A stretch of DNA of 64,000 nt. It comes from Aristolochia californica (Eukaryota; Streptophyta; Magnoliopsida; Piperales; Aristolochiaceae). A program made the translations under genes and the position numbers. The notes beneath the pieces are model-generated. The model did not search any database. It saw only the letters and a list, made by a program, of their open reading frames with translations, and was not told the DNA's origin. Shown in pieces: positions 1 through 13,812 of the stretch. The stretch covers positions 14,889,013 through 14,953,012 of the forward strand of contig JARWKL010000007.1 in assembly GCA_029961685.1 (NCBI GenBank). The letters run 5' to 3'. The stretch's first letter is position 1, and each line of letters begins with the position of its first letter.

Positions 1-2013
1 TGGAGAGCGAAAAACTCGAAGTTTTGATTTAAGAAAAATGTGTACATCTAAAACGGAAAAGCACAATGCAAAAATGTAGAGAGAGATATTTCCAAAGAGT
101 GTTTGTAATTTTTCGGGATTGTAAGCACCTTTTCGTTTTTATCTCTTAGGTTTTGCAATCGTCGGGAAAAATGGGTTGAGGAGGATTTTTAACTGAGTGT
201 TGAATTGCAATCCATAAGTCATTTCATACAAAAATATAGCCCGTTACGCATGATAAATCACATTACAATCATCTATGATTAATTATGTCAAGTTTTTGCA
301 AATGGACAAAATAATGGCATGTTTGACTCGGGTAAATATCCCACCACAAGTTCACTTGAGAATTTAATGAGCGTTTGTTATTCTCTTTAATGCTTTGCAT
401 CCATAACTCATTTGCATCTTTAACATGTTTCAAACATGCATATCCATTTTTGAAACATGTGCGGATGAAATCTCTTTCTTGCAAAATTCCAAGCTATTAG
501 GGTTAAACTAGTTCAATTTCCAAAAATTGGATAACAAAACTTTTGTGTTCATTTTTGTTGGGTGAATAAATTTTCTTTATTTATATTTGTTAATGTTTTA
601 AATTTTTTCCATACATCAACTATAAAACTTTCATTTTGTTGTAAGCTTTTTGCCTTGTTTGTCTTTGGGATGAAGGGAGAGTGAAAAGTCAAAGTTTTGA
701 TTTAAGAAAAAAGTGTACATCTAAAATGGAAAAGCACAATGCACAATTGTAGGGAGAGATAATTCCAAACAGTGTCTGTTATTTTTAGGGATTGTAAGCT
801 CTTTTTAGTTTTTATATCTCTGGTTTTGCAATCGTCGAGAAAAATTGGTGGCAAAGGATTTTTAACGGAGTGTTGAATTGCAATCCATAAGTCATTTCAT
901 ACAAAAATATAGCCCGTTAAGCATGATAAACCACTTTACAATCGTCTATGATTAATTATGTCAGCTTTTGCAAATGGGCAAAATAATGACATGTTTGACT
1001 CGGGTAAATATCCCGATGCAAGTTCACTTGAGAATTTAATGAGCGTTTTTTATTCTCCTTAAAAGATTTGCATCCATAGCTCATTTGCATCTTTAACATG
1101 TTTCAAACATGCATATCCATTTTTAAAACATGTGTGGACGAAATCTCTTTCTTGCAAAATTCCAGTCTATTACGGTTAAACTAGTGGAATTTCCCAAAAT
1201 TGGATAACAAAACTTTTGTGTTTATTTTTGTAGGGTCAATAAATTTTCTTTATTTATATTTGTTATTATTTAAAATTTTTTTCCACACATCAACTATAAA
1301 ATTTTCATTTTGTTGTAATCTTTTTGCCATGTTTGTTTTCGGGATGAAGGGAGAGAGAAAAGTCAAAATTTTGATTTAAGAAAAGAGTTTACATCTAAAA
1401 TGGAAAAGCACAATGCACAATTGTAGGGAGAGATAATTCCAAAGAGTGTCAGTAATTTTTAGGGATTGTAAGCTGTTTTTAGTTTTTATATCTCAGGTTT
1501 TGCAATCGTCTGGAAAAATTGGTGGCTGTGGATTTTTAACTGAGTGTTGAATTGCAATCCATTAGTCATTTCATACAAAAATATAGCCCGTTACGCATGA
1601 TAAATCACTTTACAATCATCTATTATTGTTAGATTAATTTTTTGAAAATGGGCAAAATAATTGCTTGTTTGACTCGGGCAAATATCCCACCGCACGTTCG
1701 GTTGAGAATTTAATGAGCTTTTTTTATTCTCTTTAAAAGCTTTAGATCCATAGGTCATTTGAATCTTTAACATGTTTCTGGCATGCATATCTATTTTTAA
1801 AACATGTGTAGAAAAAATCTCCTTCATGTAAAATTCCTAGATATTAGTTTTGGAGAAGTGGAATTTCCAAAACTTGGATAACAAAACTTTTGTGTTCATT
1901 TGTGGTGTGTGAATAATTTTTCTTCAGTTACTTTTTTTATTGTTTTAAACTTTTTCCGTACATCAACTATGAAATTTTCATTTTGCTATGATCTATTTGC
2001 CTTTTTTGTTTAG
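1..2013 (+). repeat. Irregular satellite block: partial A, B/A hybrid, B/C hybrid
   Basis: The window opens inside an A monomer (to 666). The monomer at 667-1340 starts as B and changes to A type by about 960 (GATTAATTATGTCAG, GCAAGTTCAC). The monomer at 1341-2013 starts as B and becomes C type after about 1650 (GCTTGTTTGACTCGGGCA, TTTCTGGCATGC). Spacing stays near 674 bp, so the switches are in register. Confidence 0.8.
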
Positions 2014-4035
2014 GGGATGAAGGGAGAGCGAAAAACTCGAAGTTTTGATTTAAGAAAAATGTGTGCATCTAAAACGGAAATGCACAATGCACATATATGA
2101 AGAGAGATCATTCCAAAGAGTGTTCTTAATTTTTAGGAATTGTAAGCACCTTTTCGTTTTTATCTCTTAGGTTTTGCAATCGTCGGGAAAAATGGGTTGC
2201 GGAGGATTTTTAGCTGAGTGTTGAATTGCAATCCATAAGTCATTTCACACAAAAATATAGCCCGTTATGCATGATAAATCACAATACAATCATCTATGAC
2301 TAATTATGTCAGCTTTTTACAAATGGGCAAAATAATCGCATGTTTGACTCGGGTAAATATCCTACCGCAAGTTCACTTGAGAATTTAATGAGCGTTTGTT
2401 ATTCTCTTTAAAAGCTTTGCATCCATAGCTCATTTGCATCTTTAACATGTTTCAAACATGCATATCCATTTTTAAAACATGTGTGGATGAAATCTCTTTC
2501 TTGCAAAATTCCAAGCTATTAGGGTTAAACTAGTGGAATTTCCCAAAATTGGATAACAAAACTTTTGTGTTCATTTGTGTTGGGTGAATGAATTTTCTTT
2601 ATTTATATTTGTTATTGTTTTAAATTTTTTCCATACATCAACTATAAAATTTTCATTTTGTTGTAAGCTTTTCCCCTTGTTTTTTTTCGGGATGAAGGGA
2701 GAGCGAAAAGTCAAAGTTTTGATTTAAGAAAAGAGTGTACATCTAAAATGGAAAAGGACAATGCACAATTGTAGGGAGAGATAATTCCAAACAGTGTCTG
2801 TAATTTTTAGGGATTGTAAGCTTTTTTTAGTTTTTATATCTCAGGTTTTGCAATCGTCGGGAAAAATTGGTGGCAGAGGATTTTTAACTGAGTGTTGAAT
2901 TGCAATCCATAAGTCATTTCATACAAAAATATAGCCCGTTACGCATGATAAATCACTTTACAATCATCTATGATTGTTAGATCAAATTTTTGAAAATGGG
3001 CAAAATAATGACTTGTTAGACTCTGGTAAATATCCCACCGCACGTTCGGTTGAGAATTTAATGAGCTTTTTTTATTCTCTTTAAAAGCTTTGGATCCATA
3101 GGTTATTTGAATCTTTAACATGTTTCAAGCATGAATATCCATTTTTAAAACATGTGTAGAAAAAATCTTCTTCATGTAAAATTCCAAGCCTAATAGGGTT
3201 GGACTAATGGAATTTCTCAAACTTGGATAACAAAACTTTTGTGTTCATTTTTGGTGTGTGAATAGATATTTTTTATTTACATTAGTTATTATTTTAAATA
3301 TTTTTCACACATCAACTATAAAATTTTTATTTTGTTGTCATGTTTTTTGCCTTTTTTGTATACGGGATGAAGGGGGAGCGAAAACTCAAAGTTCTGATTT
3401 AAGGAAAAAGTGTACAGCTAAAATGGAAATGCACAATGCACAAATGTAGAGAGAGATATTTCCAAAGAGTGTCTGTATGTTTGAGGGATCGTATGCACTT
3501 TTTCGTTTTTATATCTTAGGTTTTGCAATCGTCGGGAAACAGGGGAGGCGGGCGATTTTTAACAGAGTGTTGACTTCAAATCCATAAGTCATTTCTTAAA
3601 AAAATATAACCAGTTACCCATGACAAATCACTTTAACATCATCTATGATTGTTAGCTCAACTTTTTGAATATGGGCAAAATAATGGCTTGTTTGAATCGG
3701 GCAAATATCCCACCGCACGTTCACTTGAGAATTTAATGAGCGTTTGTTATTCTCTTTAAAAGCTTTGGATCCATAAGTCATTTGAATCTTGAACATGTTT
3801 CTGCCATGCATATCCATTTTGAAAACATGTGTAGAAAAAATCACTTTCATGTAAAATTCCAAGATATAATTTTGGACTAGTGGAATTTCCAAAACTTGGA
3901 TAACAAAACTTTTGTGTTGATTTGTGGTATGTGAATAAATTTTCTTCATTTACTTTTTTAATTGTTTTAAAATTTTTCCGTACATCAACTATGAAATTTT
4001 CATTTTGCTGTGATCTATTTGCCTTTTTTGTTTAC
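2014..4035 (+). repeat. HOR trimer A-B-C (anchors 2014, 2689, 3364)
   Basis: Full-length trimer of 2,022 bp. The C copy carries a variant TGTATGTTTGAGGGATCG where the common form has TTTTAGGG. The same variant is seen in the C copies at 6696 and 9553, so the first three C copies form a local subtype. Confidence 0.9.
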
Positions 4036-5381
4036 GGGATGAAGGGAGAGCGAAAAACTCGAAGTTTTGATTTAAGAAAAATGTGTACATCTAAAATGGT
4101 AATGCATAATGCACATATGTGGAGAGAGATAATTCCAAAGAGTGTCTGTAATTTTTAGGGATTGTAAGCACCTTTTCGTTTTTATCTCTCAGGTTTTGCA
4201 ATAGTCGGGAAAAATAGGTTGGAGGATTTTTAACTGAGTGTTTAATTGCAATCCATAAGTCATTTCAAACAAAAAAATAGCCCGTTACGCATGATAAATA
4301 ACATTACAATCATCTATGATTAATTATGTCAGCTTTTTGCAAATGGGCAAAATAATGGCATGTTTGACTCGGGTAAAAAACCCATCGCAAGTTCACTTGA
4401 GAATTTAATGAGCGTTTGTTATTCTCTTTAAAAGCTTTGCATCCATAGCTCATTTGCATCTTTATCATGTTTCAAACATGCATATCCATTTTTAAAACAT
4501 GTGCGGATGAAATCTCTTTCTTGTAAAATTCCAATGTATTAGGGTTAAACTAGTTGAATTTCCCAAAATTGGATAACAAAACTTTTGTGTTCATCTTTGT
4601 TGGGTGAATAAATTTTCTTTATTTATATTTGTTAATGTTTTAAATTTTTTCCATACATCAACTATAAAACTTTCATTTTGTTGTAAGCTTTTTGCCTTGT
4701 TTGTCTTCGGGATGAAGGGAGAGCGAAAAGTCAAAGTTTTGATTTAAGAAAAAAGTGTACATCTAAAATGGAAAAGCACAATGCACAATTGTAGGGAGAG
4801 ATAATTCCAAAGAGTGTCTGTAATTTTTAGGGATTGTAAGCTCTTTTTAGTTTTTATATCTCAGGTTTTGCAATCGTCGGGAAAAATTGGTGGCAAAGGA
4901 TTTTTAACTAAGTTTTGGATTGCAATCCATAAGTCATTTCATACAAAAATATAGGCCGTTACGCATGATAAATCACTTTTCAATCATCTATGATTGTTAG
5001 ATCAAATTTTTGAAAATGGTCAAAATAATGACTTGTTAGACTCGGGTAAATATCCCACCGCACGTTCACTTGAGAATTTAATGAGCGTTTGTTATTCTCT
5101 TTAAAAGCTTTGGATTCATAGGTCATTTGAATCTTTAACATGTTTCTGGCATGCATATCCATTTTTAAAACATGTGTAGAAAAAATCTCCTTCATGTAAA
5201 ATTCCAAGATATTAGTTATGGACTAGTGGAATTTCCCAAACTTAGATAACAAAACTTTTGTGTTCATTTGAAGTGTGTGAATAAATTTTCTTCATTTAAT
5301 TTTTTAAATGTTTTAAACTTTTTCCGTACATCAACTATGAAATTTTCATTTTGCTGTACTCTATTTGCCTTTTTTGTTAAC
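4036..5381 (+). repeat. HOR dimer A + B/C hybrid
   Basis: A at 4036-4708, then a monomer that begins as B and ends as C, switching between about 5050 and 5140. The length of 1,346 bp is two monomers, which fits loss of one 674-bp unit by in-register unequal exchange. Confidence 0.8.
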
Positions 5382-7367
5382 GGGATGAAGGGAGAGCGAA
5401 AAACTCGAAGTTTTGATTTAAGAAAAATGTGTACATCTAAAACGGAAATGCACAATGCACATATGCAGAGAGAGATAATTCCAAAGATTGTCTGTTATTT
5501 TTAAGGATTGTAAGCACCTTTTCATTTTTATATCTCAAGTTTTGCAATCGTTGGGAAAAATGGGTTGCGGAGGATTTTTAACTGAGTGTTGAATTGCAAT
5601 CTATAAGTCATTTCATTCAAAAATATAGCCCATTACGCATGATAAATCACATTACAATCATCTATGATTAATTATATCAGCTTTTTGCAAATGGGCAAAA
5701 TAATGGCATGTTTGACTCGGGTAAATATCCCACCGCAAGTTCACTTGAGAATTTAATAAGCGTTTGTTATTCTCTTTAAAAGCTCTGCATCATTTGCATT
5801 TTTAACATGTTTCAAACATGCATATCCATTTTTAAAACATGTGTGGACGAAATCTCTTTCTTGCAAAATTCCAAGCTATTAGGGTTAAACTAGTGGAATT
5901 TCCCAAAATTGGATAACAAAACTTTTGTGTTCATTTGTGTTGGGAGAATAAATTTTCGTTTTTTATATTTGTTATTGTTTTAAATTTTTTCCATACATCA
6001 ACTATAAAATTTTCATTTTGTTGTAAGCTTTTTGCTTTGTTTGTTTTCGGGATGAAGGGAGAGCGAAAAGTCAAAGTTTTGATTTAAGAAAAAAGTGTAC
6101 ATCTAAAATGGAAAAGCACAATGCACAATTGTAGGGAGAGATAATTCCAAAGAGTGTTTGTAATTTTTAGGGATTGTAAGCTCTTTTTAGTTTTTATATC
6201 TGAGGTTTTGCAATCGTCGCGAAAAATTGGTGGCAGAGGATTTTTAACTGAATGTTGAATTGCAATCCATGAGTCATTTCATACAAAAATATAGCCCGTT
6301 ACGCATGGTAAATCATTTTACAATCATCTATGATTGTTAGATCAAATTTTTGAAAATGGCCAAAATAATACTTGTTAGACTCGGGTAAATATCCCACCGC
6401 ACGTTCACTTGAGAATATAATGAGCGTTTGTTATTCTCTTTAAAAACTTTGGATCGATAGGTCATTTGAATGTTTAACATGTTTCAAGCATGAATATCCA
6501 TTTTTAAAACATGTGTACAAAAAATCTTCTTCATGTAAAATTCCAAGCTTAATAGGGTTGGACTAATGGAATTTCCCAAACTTGGATAACAAAACTTTTG
6601 TGTTCATTTGTGGTGTGTGAATAGATATTTTTTATTTACATTAGTTATCATTTTAAATATTTTTTGTTGTCATCTTTTTTTCCTTTTTTGTTTACGGAAT
6701 GAAGGGGAAGCGAAAACTCAATGTTCTGATTTAAGAAAAAAGTGTACATCTAAAATGGAAATGCACAATGCACAAATATAGAGAGAGATATTTCCAAAGA
6801 GTGCCTGTATGTTTGAGGGATCGTATGCACTTTTTCGTTTTTATATCTAAGGTTTTGCAATCATCGGGAAACGGGGGAGGCGGGCGATTTTTAACTGAGT
6901 GTTGACTTAAATTCCATAAGTCATTTCTTACAAAAATATAGCCCGTTAAGCATGACAAATCACTTTACAATCATCTATGATTGTTAGCTCAACTTTTTGA
7001 ATATGGGTAAAATATTGGCTTGTATGACTCGAGCAAATATCCCACCGCACGTTCACTTGAGAATTTAATGAGCGTTTGCTATTCTCTTTAAAAGTTTGGG
7101 ATCCATAGGTCATTTGAATCTTGAACATGTTTCGGCCATGCATATCCATTTTTAAAACATGTGTAGAAAAATTCTCCTTCTTGTCAAATTCCAAGATATT
7201 ACTTTTGGACTAGTGGAATTTCCCAAACTTGGATAACAAAACTTTTGTGTTCATTTGGGGTGTGTGAATAAATTTTCTTCATTTAATTTTTTTATTCTTT
7301 TAAACTTTTTCTGTACATCAACTATAAAATTTTCTTTTTGTTGTGATATATTTGCCTTTTTGTTTAC
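5382..7367 (+). repeat. HOR trimer A-B-C (anchors 5382, 6049, 6696)
   Basis: 1,986 bp. It is short because about 27 bp are missing near 6660, where the CACACATCAACTATAAAA segment is lost, and because of smaller gaps. The C anchor is mutated to GGAATGAAGG. Confidence 0.88.
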
Positions 7368-8204
7368 GGGATGAAGGGAGAGCGAAAAACTAGAAGTTTG
7401 GATTTAAGAAAATTGTGTACCTTTAAAACGGAATTGCACAATGCACATATGTAGAGAGAGATAATTCCAAAGAGTATCTGTAATTTATAGGGATTGTAAG
7501 CACCTTTTCATTTTTATATCTCAAGTTTTGCAATCGTCGGGAAAAATGGGTTGCAGAGGATTTTTAACTGAGTGTCGAATTACAATCCATAAGTCATTTC
7601 ATACAAAAATATAGCCCGTTACGCATGATAAATCACATTACAATCATCTATGATTAATTTTGTCAGCTTTTTGCAAATGGGCAAAATAATGGCATATTTG
7701 ACTCGGGTAAATATCCCATCGCAAGTTCACTTGTGAATTTAATGAGCGTTTGTTATTCTCTTTAAAAGCTTTGTATCCATAGCTCATTTGCATCTTTAAC
7801 ATGTTTCAAACATGCATATCAATGTTTAATACATGTGTGGACGAAATCTCTTTCTTGCAAAATTCCAAGGTATTAGGGTTAAACTAGTGGAATTTCCCAA
7901 AATTGGATAACAAAACTTTTATGTTCATTTGTGTTGGGTGAATAAATTTTCATTATTTATATCTGTTATAGTTTTAAATTTTTTCCATACATCAACTATA
8001 AAATTTTCATTTTGTTGTATGCTTTTTGCCTTGTTTGTTTTCGGGATGAAGGGAGAGCGAACAGTCAAAGTTTTGATTTAATAAAAGAGTGTACATCTAA
8101 AATGGAATCTTAAAAGAGTGTAATTTTTTTATTGTTTTAAACTTTTTCTGTACATCAACTATAAAATTTTCATTTTGCTGTGATATATTTGCCTTTTTGT
8201 TTAC
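7368..8204 (+). repeat. Truncated unit: A + first 64 bp of B + C tail
   Basis: After a complete A, a B monomer starts at 8043 but breaks off near 8106. It is joined through a short filler to the last part of a C monomer. Only 837 bp remain of the expected 2,022, so about 1.19 kb was lost out of register. Confidence 0.85.
8104..8122. other. Deletion junction with templated filler
   Basis: Between B sequence and C-tail sequence lies a filler containing AAAAGAGTGTA (8112-8122). It exactly repeats AAAAGAGTGTA at 8083-8093, 29 bp upstream. This looks like local template copying during end joining rather than homologous exchange. Confidence 0.7.
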
Positions 8205-10226
8205 GGGATGAAGGGAGAGCGAAAAACTCAAAGTTTTGTTAAGAAAATTGTGTACATCTAAAACAGAAATGCACAATGCACATATGTAGAGAGAGATAAT
8301 TCCAAAGAGTGTTCTTAATTTTTAGGGATTGTAAGCACCTTTTCATTTTTATATCTTAGGTTTTGCAATCGTCGGGAAAAATGGGTTGCGGAGGATTTTT
8401 AACTGAGAGTTGAATTGCAATCCATAAGTCATTTCATACAAAAATATAGCCTGTTATGCATGATAAATCACAATACAATCATCTATGATTAATTTTGTCA
8501 GCTTTTTACAAATGGGCAAAATAATAGCATGTTTGACTCGGGTAAATATCCCACCGCAAGTTCACTTGAGAATTTAACGAGCGTTTGTTATTCTCTTTAA
8601 AATCTTTGCATCCATAGATCATTTGCATCTTTAACATGTTTCAAACATGCATATCCATTTTTAAAACATGTGTGGATGAAATCTCTTTCTTGCAAAATTC
8701 CAAGCTATTAGGGTTAAACAAGTGGAATTTCCCAAAATTGGATAACAAAACTTTTGTGTTCTTTTGTGTTGGGTGAATGAATTTTCTTTATTTATATTTG
8801 TTATTGTTTTAAATTTTTTCCATACATCAACTATAAAATTTTCATTTTGTTGTAAACTTTTTGCCTTGTTTGGTTTCGGGATGAAGGGAGAACGAAAAGT
8901 CAAAGTTTTGATTTAAAAAAAGCGTGTACATCTAAAATGGAAAAGGAGAATGCACAATTGTAGGGAGAGATAATTCCAAAGAGTGTCTGTAATTTTTAGG
9001 GATTGTAAGCTCTTTTTAGTTTTTATGTCTAGGGTTTTGCAATCGTCGGGAAAAATTGGTGGCAGAGGATTTTTAACTGAGTGTTGAATTGCAATCCATA
9101 AGTCATTTCATACAAAAATATAGCCCGTTACACAAGATAAATCACTTTACAATCATCTATGATTGTTAGATCAAATTTTTGAAAATGGGCAAAATAATGA
9201 CTTGTTAGACTCGGGTAAATATCCCACCGCTCGTTCAGTTGATAATTTAATGAGCGTTTGTTATTCTCTTTAAAAGCTTTGGATCCATAGGTTATTTGAA
9301 TCTTTAACATGTTTCAAGCATGAGTATCCATTTTTAAAACATGTGTAGAAAAAATCTTCTTCATGTAAAATTCCAAGCTTAATAGGGTTGGACTAATGGA
9401 ATTTCCAGAACTTGGATCACAAAACTTTTGTGTTCATTTGTGGTGTGTGAATAGATATTTTTTATTTACATTAGTTATTATTTTAAATATTTTTCACACA
9501 TCAACTATAACAATTTTATTTTGTTGTGATCTTTTTTGCCTTTTTTGTTTACGGGATGAAGGGGGAGCGAAATCTCAAAGTTCTGATTTAAGAAAAAAGT
9601 GTACAGCTAAAATGGAAATGCACAATGCACAAATGTAGAGAGAGATATTTCCAAAGAGTGTCTGTATGTTTGAGGGATCGTATGCACTTTTTCGTTTTTA
9701 TATCTAAGGTTTTGCAATCGTCGGGAAACAGGGGAGGCGGGCGATTTTTAACTGAGTGTTGACTTCAAATCCATAAGTCATTTCTTACAAAAATATAGCT
9801 AGTTACGCATGACAAATCACTTTACAATAATCTATGATTGTTAGCTCAACTTTTTGAATATGGGCAAACTAATGGCTTGTTTGACTCGGGCAAATATCCC
9901 ACCGCACGTTCACTTGAGAATTTTAATAAGCGTTTGTTATTCTCTTTAAAAGCTTTGGATCCATAGGTCATTTGAATATTGAACATGTTTCTGCCATGCA
10001 TATCCATTTTTAAAACATGTGTAGAAAAAATCTCTTTCATGTAAAATTCCAAGATATAATTTTGGACTAGTGGAATTTCCAAAACTTGGATAACAAAACT
10101 TTTGTGTTCATTTGTGGTATGTGAATAAATTTTCTTCATTTACTTTTTTTTATTGTTTTTAACTTTTTCCATACATCAACTAAGAAATTTTCATTTTGCA
10201 GTGATCTATTTGCCTTTTTTGTTTAC
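8205..10226 (+). repeat. HOR trimer A-B-C (anchors 8205, 8878, 9553)
   Basis: Full-length trimer of 2,022 bp directly after the truncated unit. The C copy has the GTTTGAGGG subtype seen at 3364 and 6696. Confidence 0.9.
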
Positions 10227-11791
10227 GGGATGAAGGGAGAGTGAAAAACTCGAAGTTTTGATTTAAGAAAAATGTGTACATCTAAAACGGAAATGCATAA
10301 TGCACATATGTGGAGAGAGATAATTCCAAAGAGTGTCTGTAATTTTTAGGGATTGTATGCACCTTTCCGTTTTTATCTCTCAGGTTTTGCAATCGTCAGG
10401 AAAAATGGGTCAGTGGATTTTTAACTGAGAGTTTATTTGCAATCCATAAGTCATTTTATACAAAAATATAGCCCGTTACGCATGATAAATCAAATTACAA
10501 TCATCTATGATTAATAATGTCAGCTTTTTGCAAATGGGCAAAATAATGGCATGTTTGACTCGGGTAAATATCCCATGGCAAGTTCACTTGAGAATTTAAT
10601 GAGCGTTTGTTATTCTCTTTAAAAGCTTTGCATCCATAGCTCATTTGCATCTTTAACATGTTTAAAACTTGCATATCCAATTTTAAAAGATGTGCGGACG
10701 AAATCTCCTTCTTGCAAAATTCCAAGCTATTAGGGTTAAATTAGTTGAATTTCCCAAAATTGGATAACAAAACTTTTGTGTTCATTTTTGTTGGGTGAAT
10801 AAATTTTATTTATTTGTATTTGTTAATGTTTTAAATTTTTTCCTTACATCAACTATAAAACTTTCATTTTTTTGTAAGCTTTTTGCCTTGTTTGTCTTCG
10901 GGATGAAGGGAGAGCGAAAAGTCAAAGTTTTGATTTAATAAAAAAGTGTACATCTAAAATGGAAAAGCACAATGCACAATTGTAGGGAGAGATAATTCCA
11001 AAGATTATTTGTAATTTTTAGGGATTGTAAGCTCTTTTTAGTTTTTAGATCTTAGGTTTTGCAATCGTAGGGAAAAATTGGTGGCAAAGGATTTTCAACT
11101 AAGTGTTGAATTGCAATCCATAAGACATTTCATACAAAAATACAGCCCGTTACGCATGATAAACCACTTTCCAATCATCTATGATTGTTAGGTCAAATTT
11201 TTGAAAATGGGCAAAATAATGACTTGTTAGACTCGGGTAAATATCCCACCGCACGTTCAGTTTTTATATCTAAGGTTTTGCAATCATTGGGAAACGGGGG
11301 AGGCAGGCGATTTTTAAATGAGTGTTGACTTCAAATCCATAAGTCATTTCTTACAAAAATATAGCCCGTTATGCATGACAAATCACTATACAATCATCTA
11401 TGATTGTTAGCTCAACTTTTTGAATATGGGCAAAATAATGGCTTGTTTGACTCGGGCAAATTTCCCACTGCACGTTCACTTGAGAATTTAATGAGCGTTT
11501 GTTATTCTCTTTAAAATCTTTGGATCCATAGGTCTTTTGAATCTTTAACATGTTTCTGGCATGCATATCCATTTTTAAAACATGTGTAGAAAAAATCTCC
11601 TTCATGTAAAATTCCAAGATATTAGTTTTGGACTAGTGGAATTTCCCAAACTTGGATAACAAAACTTTTGTGTTCATTTGTGGTGTGTGAATAAATTTTG
11701 TTCATTTACTTTTTTTATTGTTTTAAACTTTTTCCATACAACAACTATGAAATTTTCATTTTGCAGTGATCTATTTGCCTTTTTTGTTTAC
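10227..11791 (+). repeat. Unit A + B::C deletion fusion
   Basis: A at 10227, B from 10900. At about 11258 the B sequence (GCACGTTC) jumps to the C sequence TTTTTATATCTAAGG. The unit is 1,565 bp, about 457 bp short, so this fusion is out of register and differs from the ordinary B/C hybrids. Confidence 0.85.
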
Positions 11792-13812
11792 GGGATGAAG
11801 GGAGAGCGAAAAACTCGTAGTTTTGATTTAAGAAAAATGTGTAGATCTAAAACGGAAATGCACAATGCACATAAGTAGAGACATATAATTCCAAAGAGTG
11901 TCTGTAATTTTTAGGGATTGTAGGCACCTTTTCGTTTTTATATCTCAGGTTTTGCAATCGTCGGGAAAAATGGGTTGCAGAGGATTTTTAACTGAGTCTT
12001 GAATTGCAATCCATAAGTCATTTCATACAAAAATATTGCCTGTTACGCATGATAAATCACATTACAATCATCTATGATTAATTATATCAGCTTTTTGCAA
12101 GTGGGCAAAATAATGGCATGTTTGACTTGGGTAAATATCCCACTGCAAGTTCACTTGAGAATTTAATGAACATTAGTTATTCTCTTTAAAAGCTTTGAAT
12201 CCATAGCTCATTTGCATCCTTAATATGTTTCGAACAAGCATATCCATTTTTAAAACATGTGTGGACGAAATTTCTTTTTTGCAAAATTCCAAGGTATTAG
12301 GGTTAAACTAGTGGAATTTCCCAAAATTGGATAACAAAACATTTGTGTTCATTTGTGTTGGGTGAATAAATTTTCTTTATTTATAGCTGTTATTGTTTTA
12401 AATTTTTTCCATACATCAACTATAAAATTTTCATTTTGTTGTAAGCTTTTTGCCTTGTTTGTTTTCGTGATGAAGGGAGAGCGAAAAGTCAAAGTTTTGA
12501 TTTAAGAAAAAAGTGAACATATAAAATGGAAAAGCACAATGCAAAATTGTATGGAGAGATAATTCCAAAGAGTTTCTATAATTTTTAGGTATTGTAAACT
12601 CTTTTTAGTTTTTATATCTCAGGTTTTGCAATCGTCGAGAAAAATTGGTGGCAGAGGATTTTTTACTGAGTGTTGAATTGCAATCCATAAGTCATTTCAT
12701 ACAAAAATATAGCCAGTTATGCATGATAAATCACTTTACAATCATCTATGATTGTTAGATCAAATTTTTGAAAATGGGCAAAATAATCACTTGTTAGACT
12801 CGGGTAAATATCCCACCGCACGTTCACTTGAGAATTTAATGAGCATTTGTTATTCTCTTTAAAAGCTTTGGATCCATAGGTCATTTGAATCTTTAACATG
12901 TTTCAAGCAAGCATATCCATTTTTAAAACATGTGTAGAAAAAATTTCCTTTATGTAAAATTTCAAGCAGAAAAGGGTTGGACTAATGGAATTTCCCAAAC
13001 ATGGATAACAAAACTTTCGTGTTCATTTGTGGTGTGTGAATAGATATTTTTTATTACATTAGTTTTTATTTTAAATATTTTTCACACATCAACTATAAAA
13101 TTTTTATATCGTTGTGATCTTTTTTCCTTTTTTGTTTACGGGATGAAGGGGGAGCGAAAACTCAAAGATCTGATTTAAGAAAAAAGTGTACTTCTAAAAT
13201 GGAAATGCACAATCCACAAATGTAGAGAGAGATATTTCCAAAGAGTGTCTGTATGTTTTATGGATCCTATGCACTTTTTTGTTTTTATATCTATGGTTTT
13301 GCAATCTTCGGGAAACGAGGGAAGCGGGCGATTTTTAACTGAGTGTTGACTTCAAATCCATAAGTCATTTCTTACAAAAATATAGCCTGTTACGCATGAC
13401 AAATCACTTTACAATCATCTATGATTGTTAGCTCAACTTTTTGAATATGGGCAAAATAATGGCTTGTTTGACTCGGGCAAATAACCCAAAGCACGTTCAC
13501 TTCAGAATTTAATGAGCGTTTGTTATTCTCTTTAAAAGATTTGGATCCATATGTCATTTGAATCTTTGACATGTTTCTGGCATGCATATCGATTTTTAAA
13601 ACATGTGTAGAAAAAATCTCCTTCATGTAAAATTCCATGATATTAGTTTTGGACTAGTGGAATTTTCCAAACTTGGATAACAAAACTTTTGTGTTCATTT
13701 GTGGTGTGTGAATAAATATTCTTCATTTAATTTTTTTATTTTTTTAAACTTTTTCCGTACATAAACTATGAAATTTTCATTTTGATGTGATCTATTTGCC
13801 TTTTTTGTTTAC
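11792..13812 (+). repeat. HOR trimer A-B-C (anchors 11792, 12467, 13140)
   Basis: Full-length trimer of 2,021 bp. The B anchor is mutated to GTGATGAAGG. Confidence 0.9.

Noticed and set aside
3614..4158. Divergent gene pair (minus-strand frame ending at 3949 with plus-strand frame from 3922)
   Set aside because: The two frames overlap, and the same arrangement recurs every 2 kb as a by-product of the C-A junction.
4154..4162. TTTAGGG (plant telomere motif) in TTTTTAGGGATTG
   Set aside because: It occurs once per A or B monomer as part of the unit and never in tandem, so it is not telomeric or interstitial telomere DNA.
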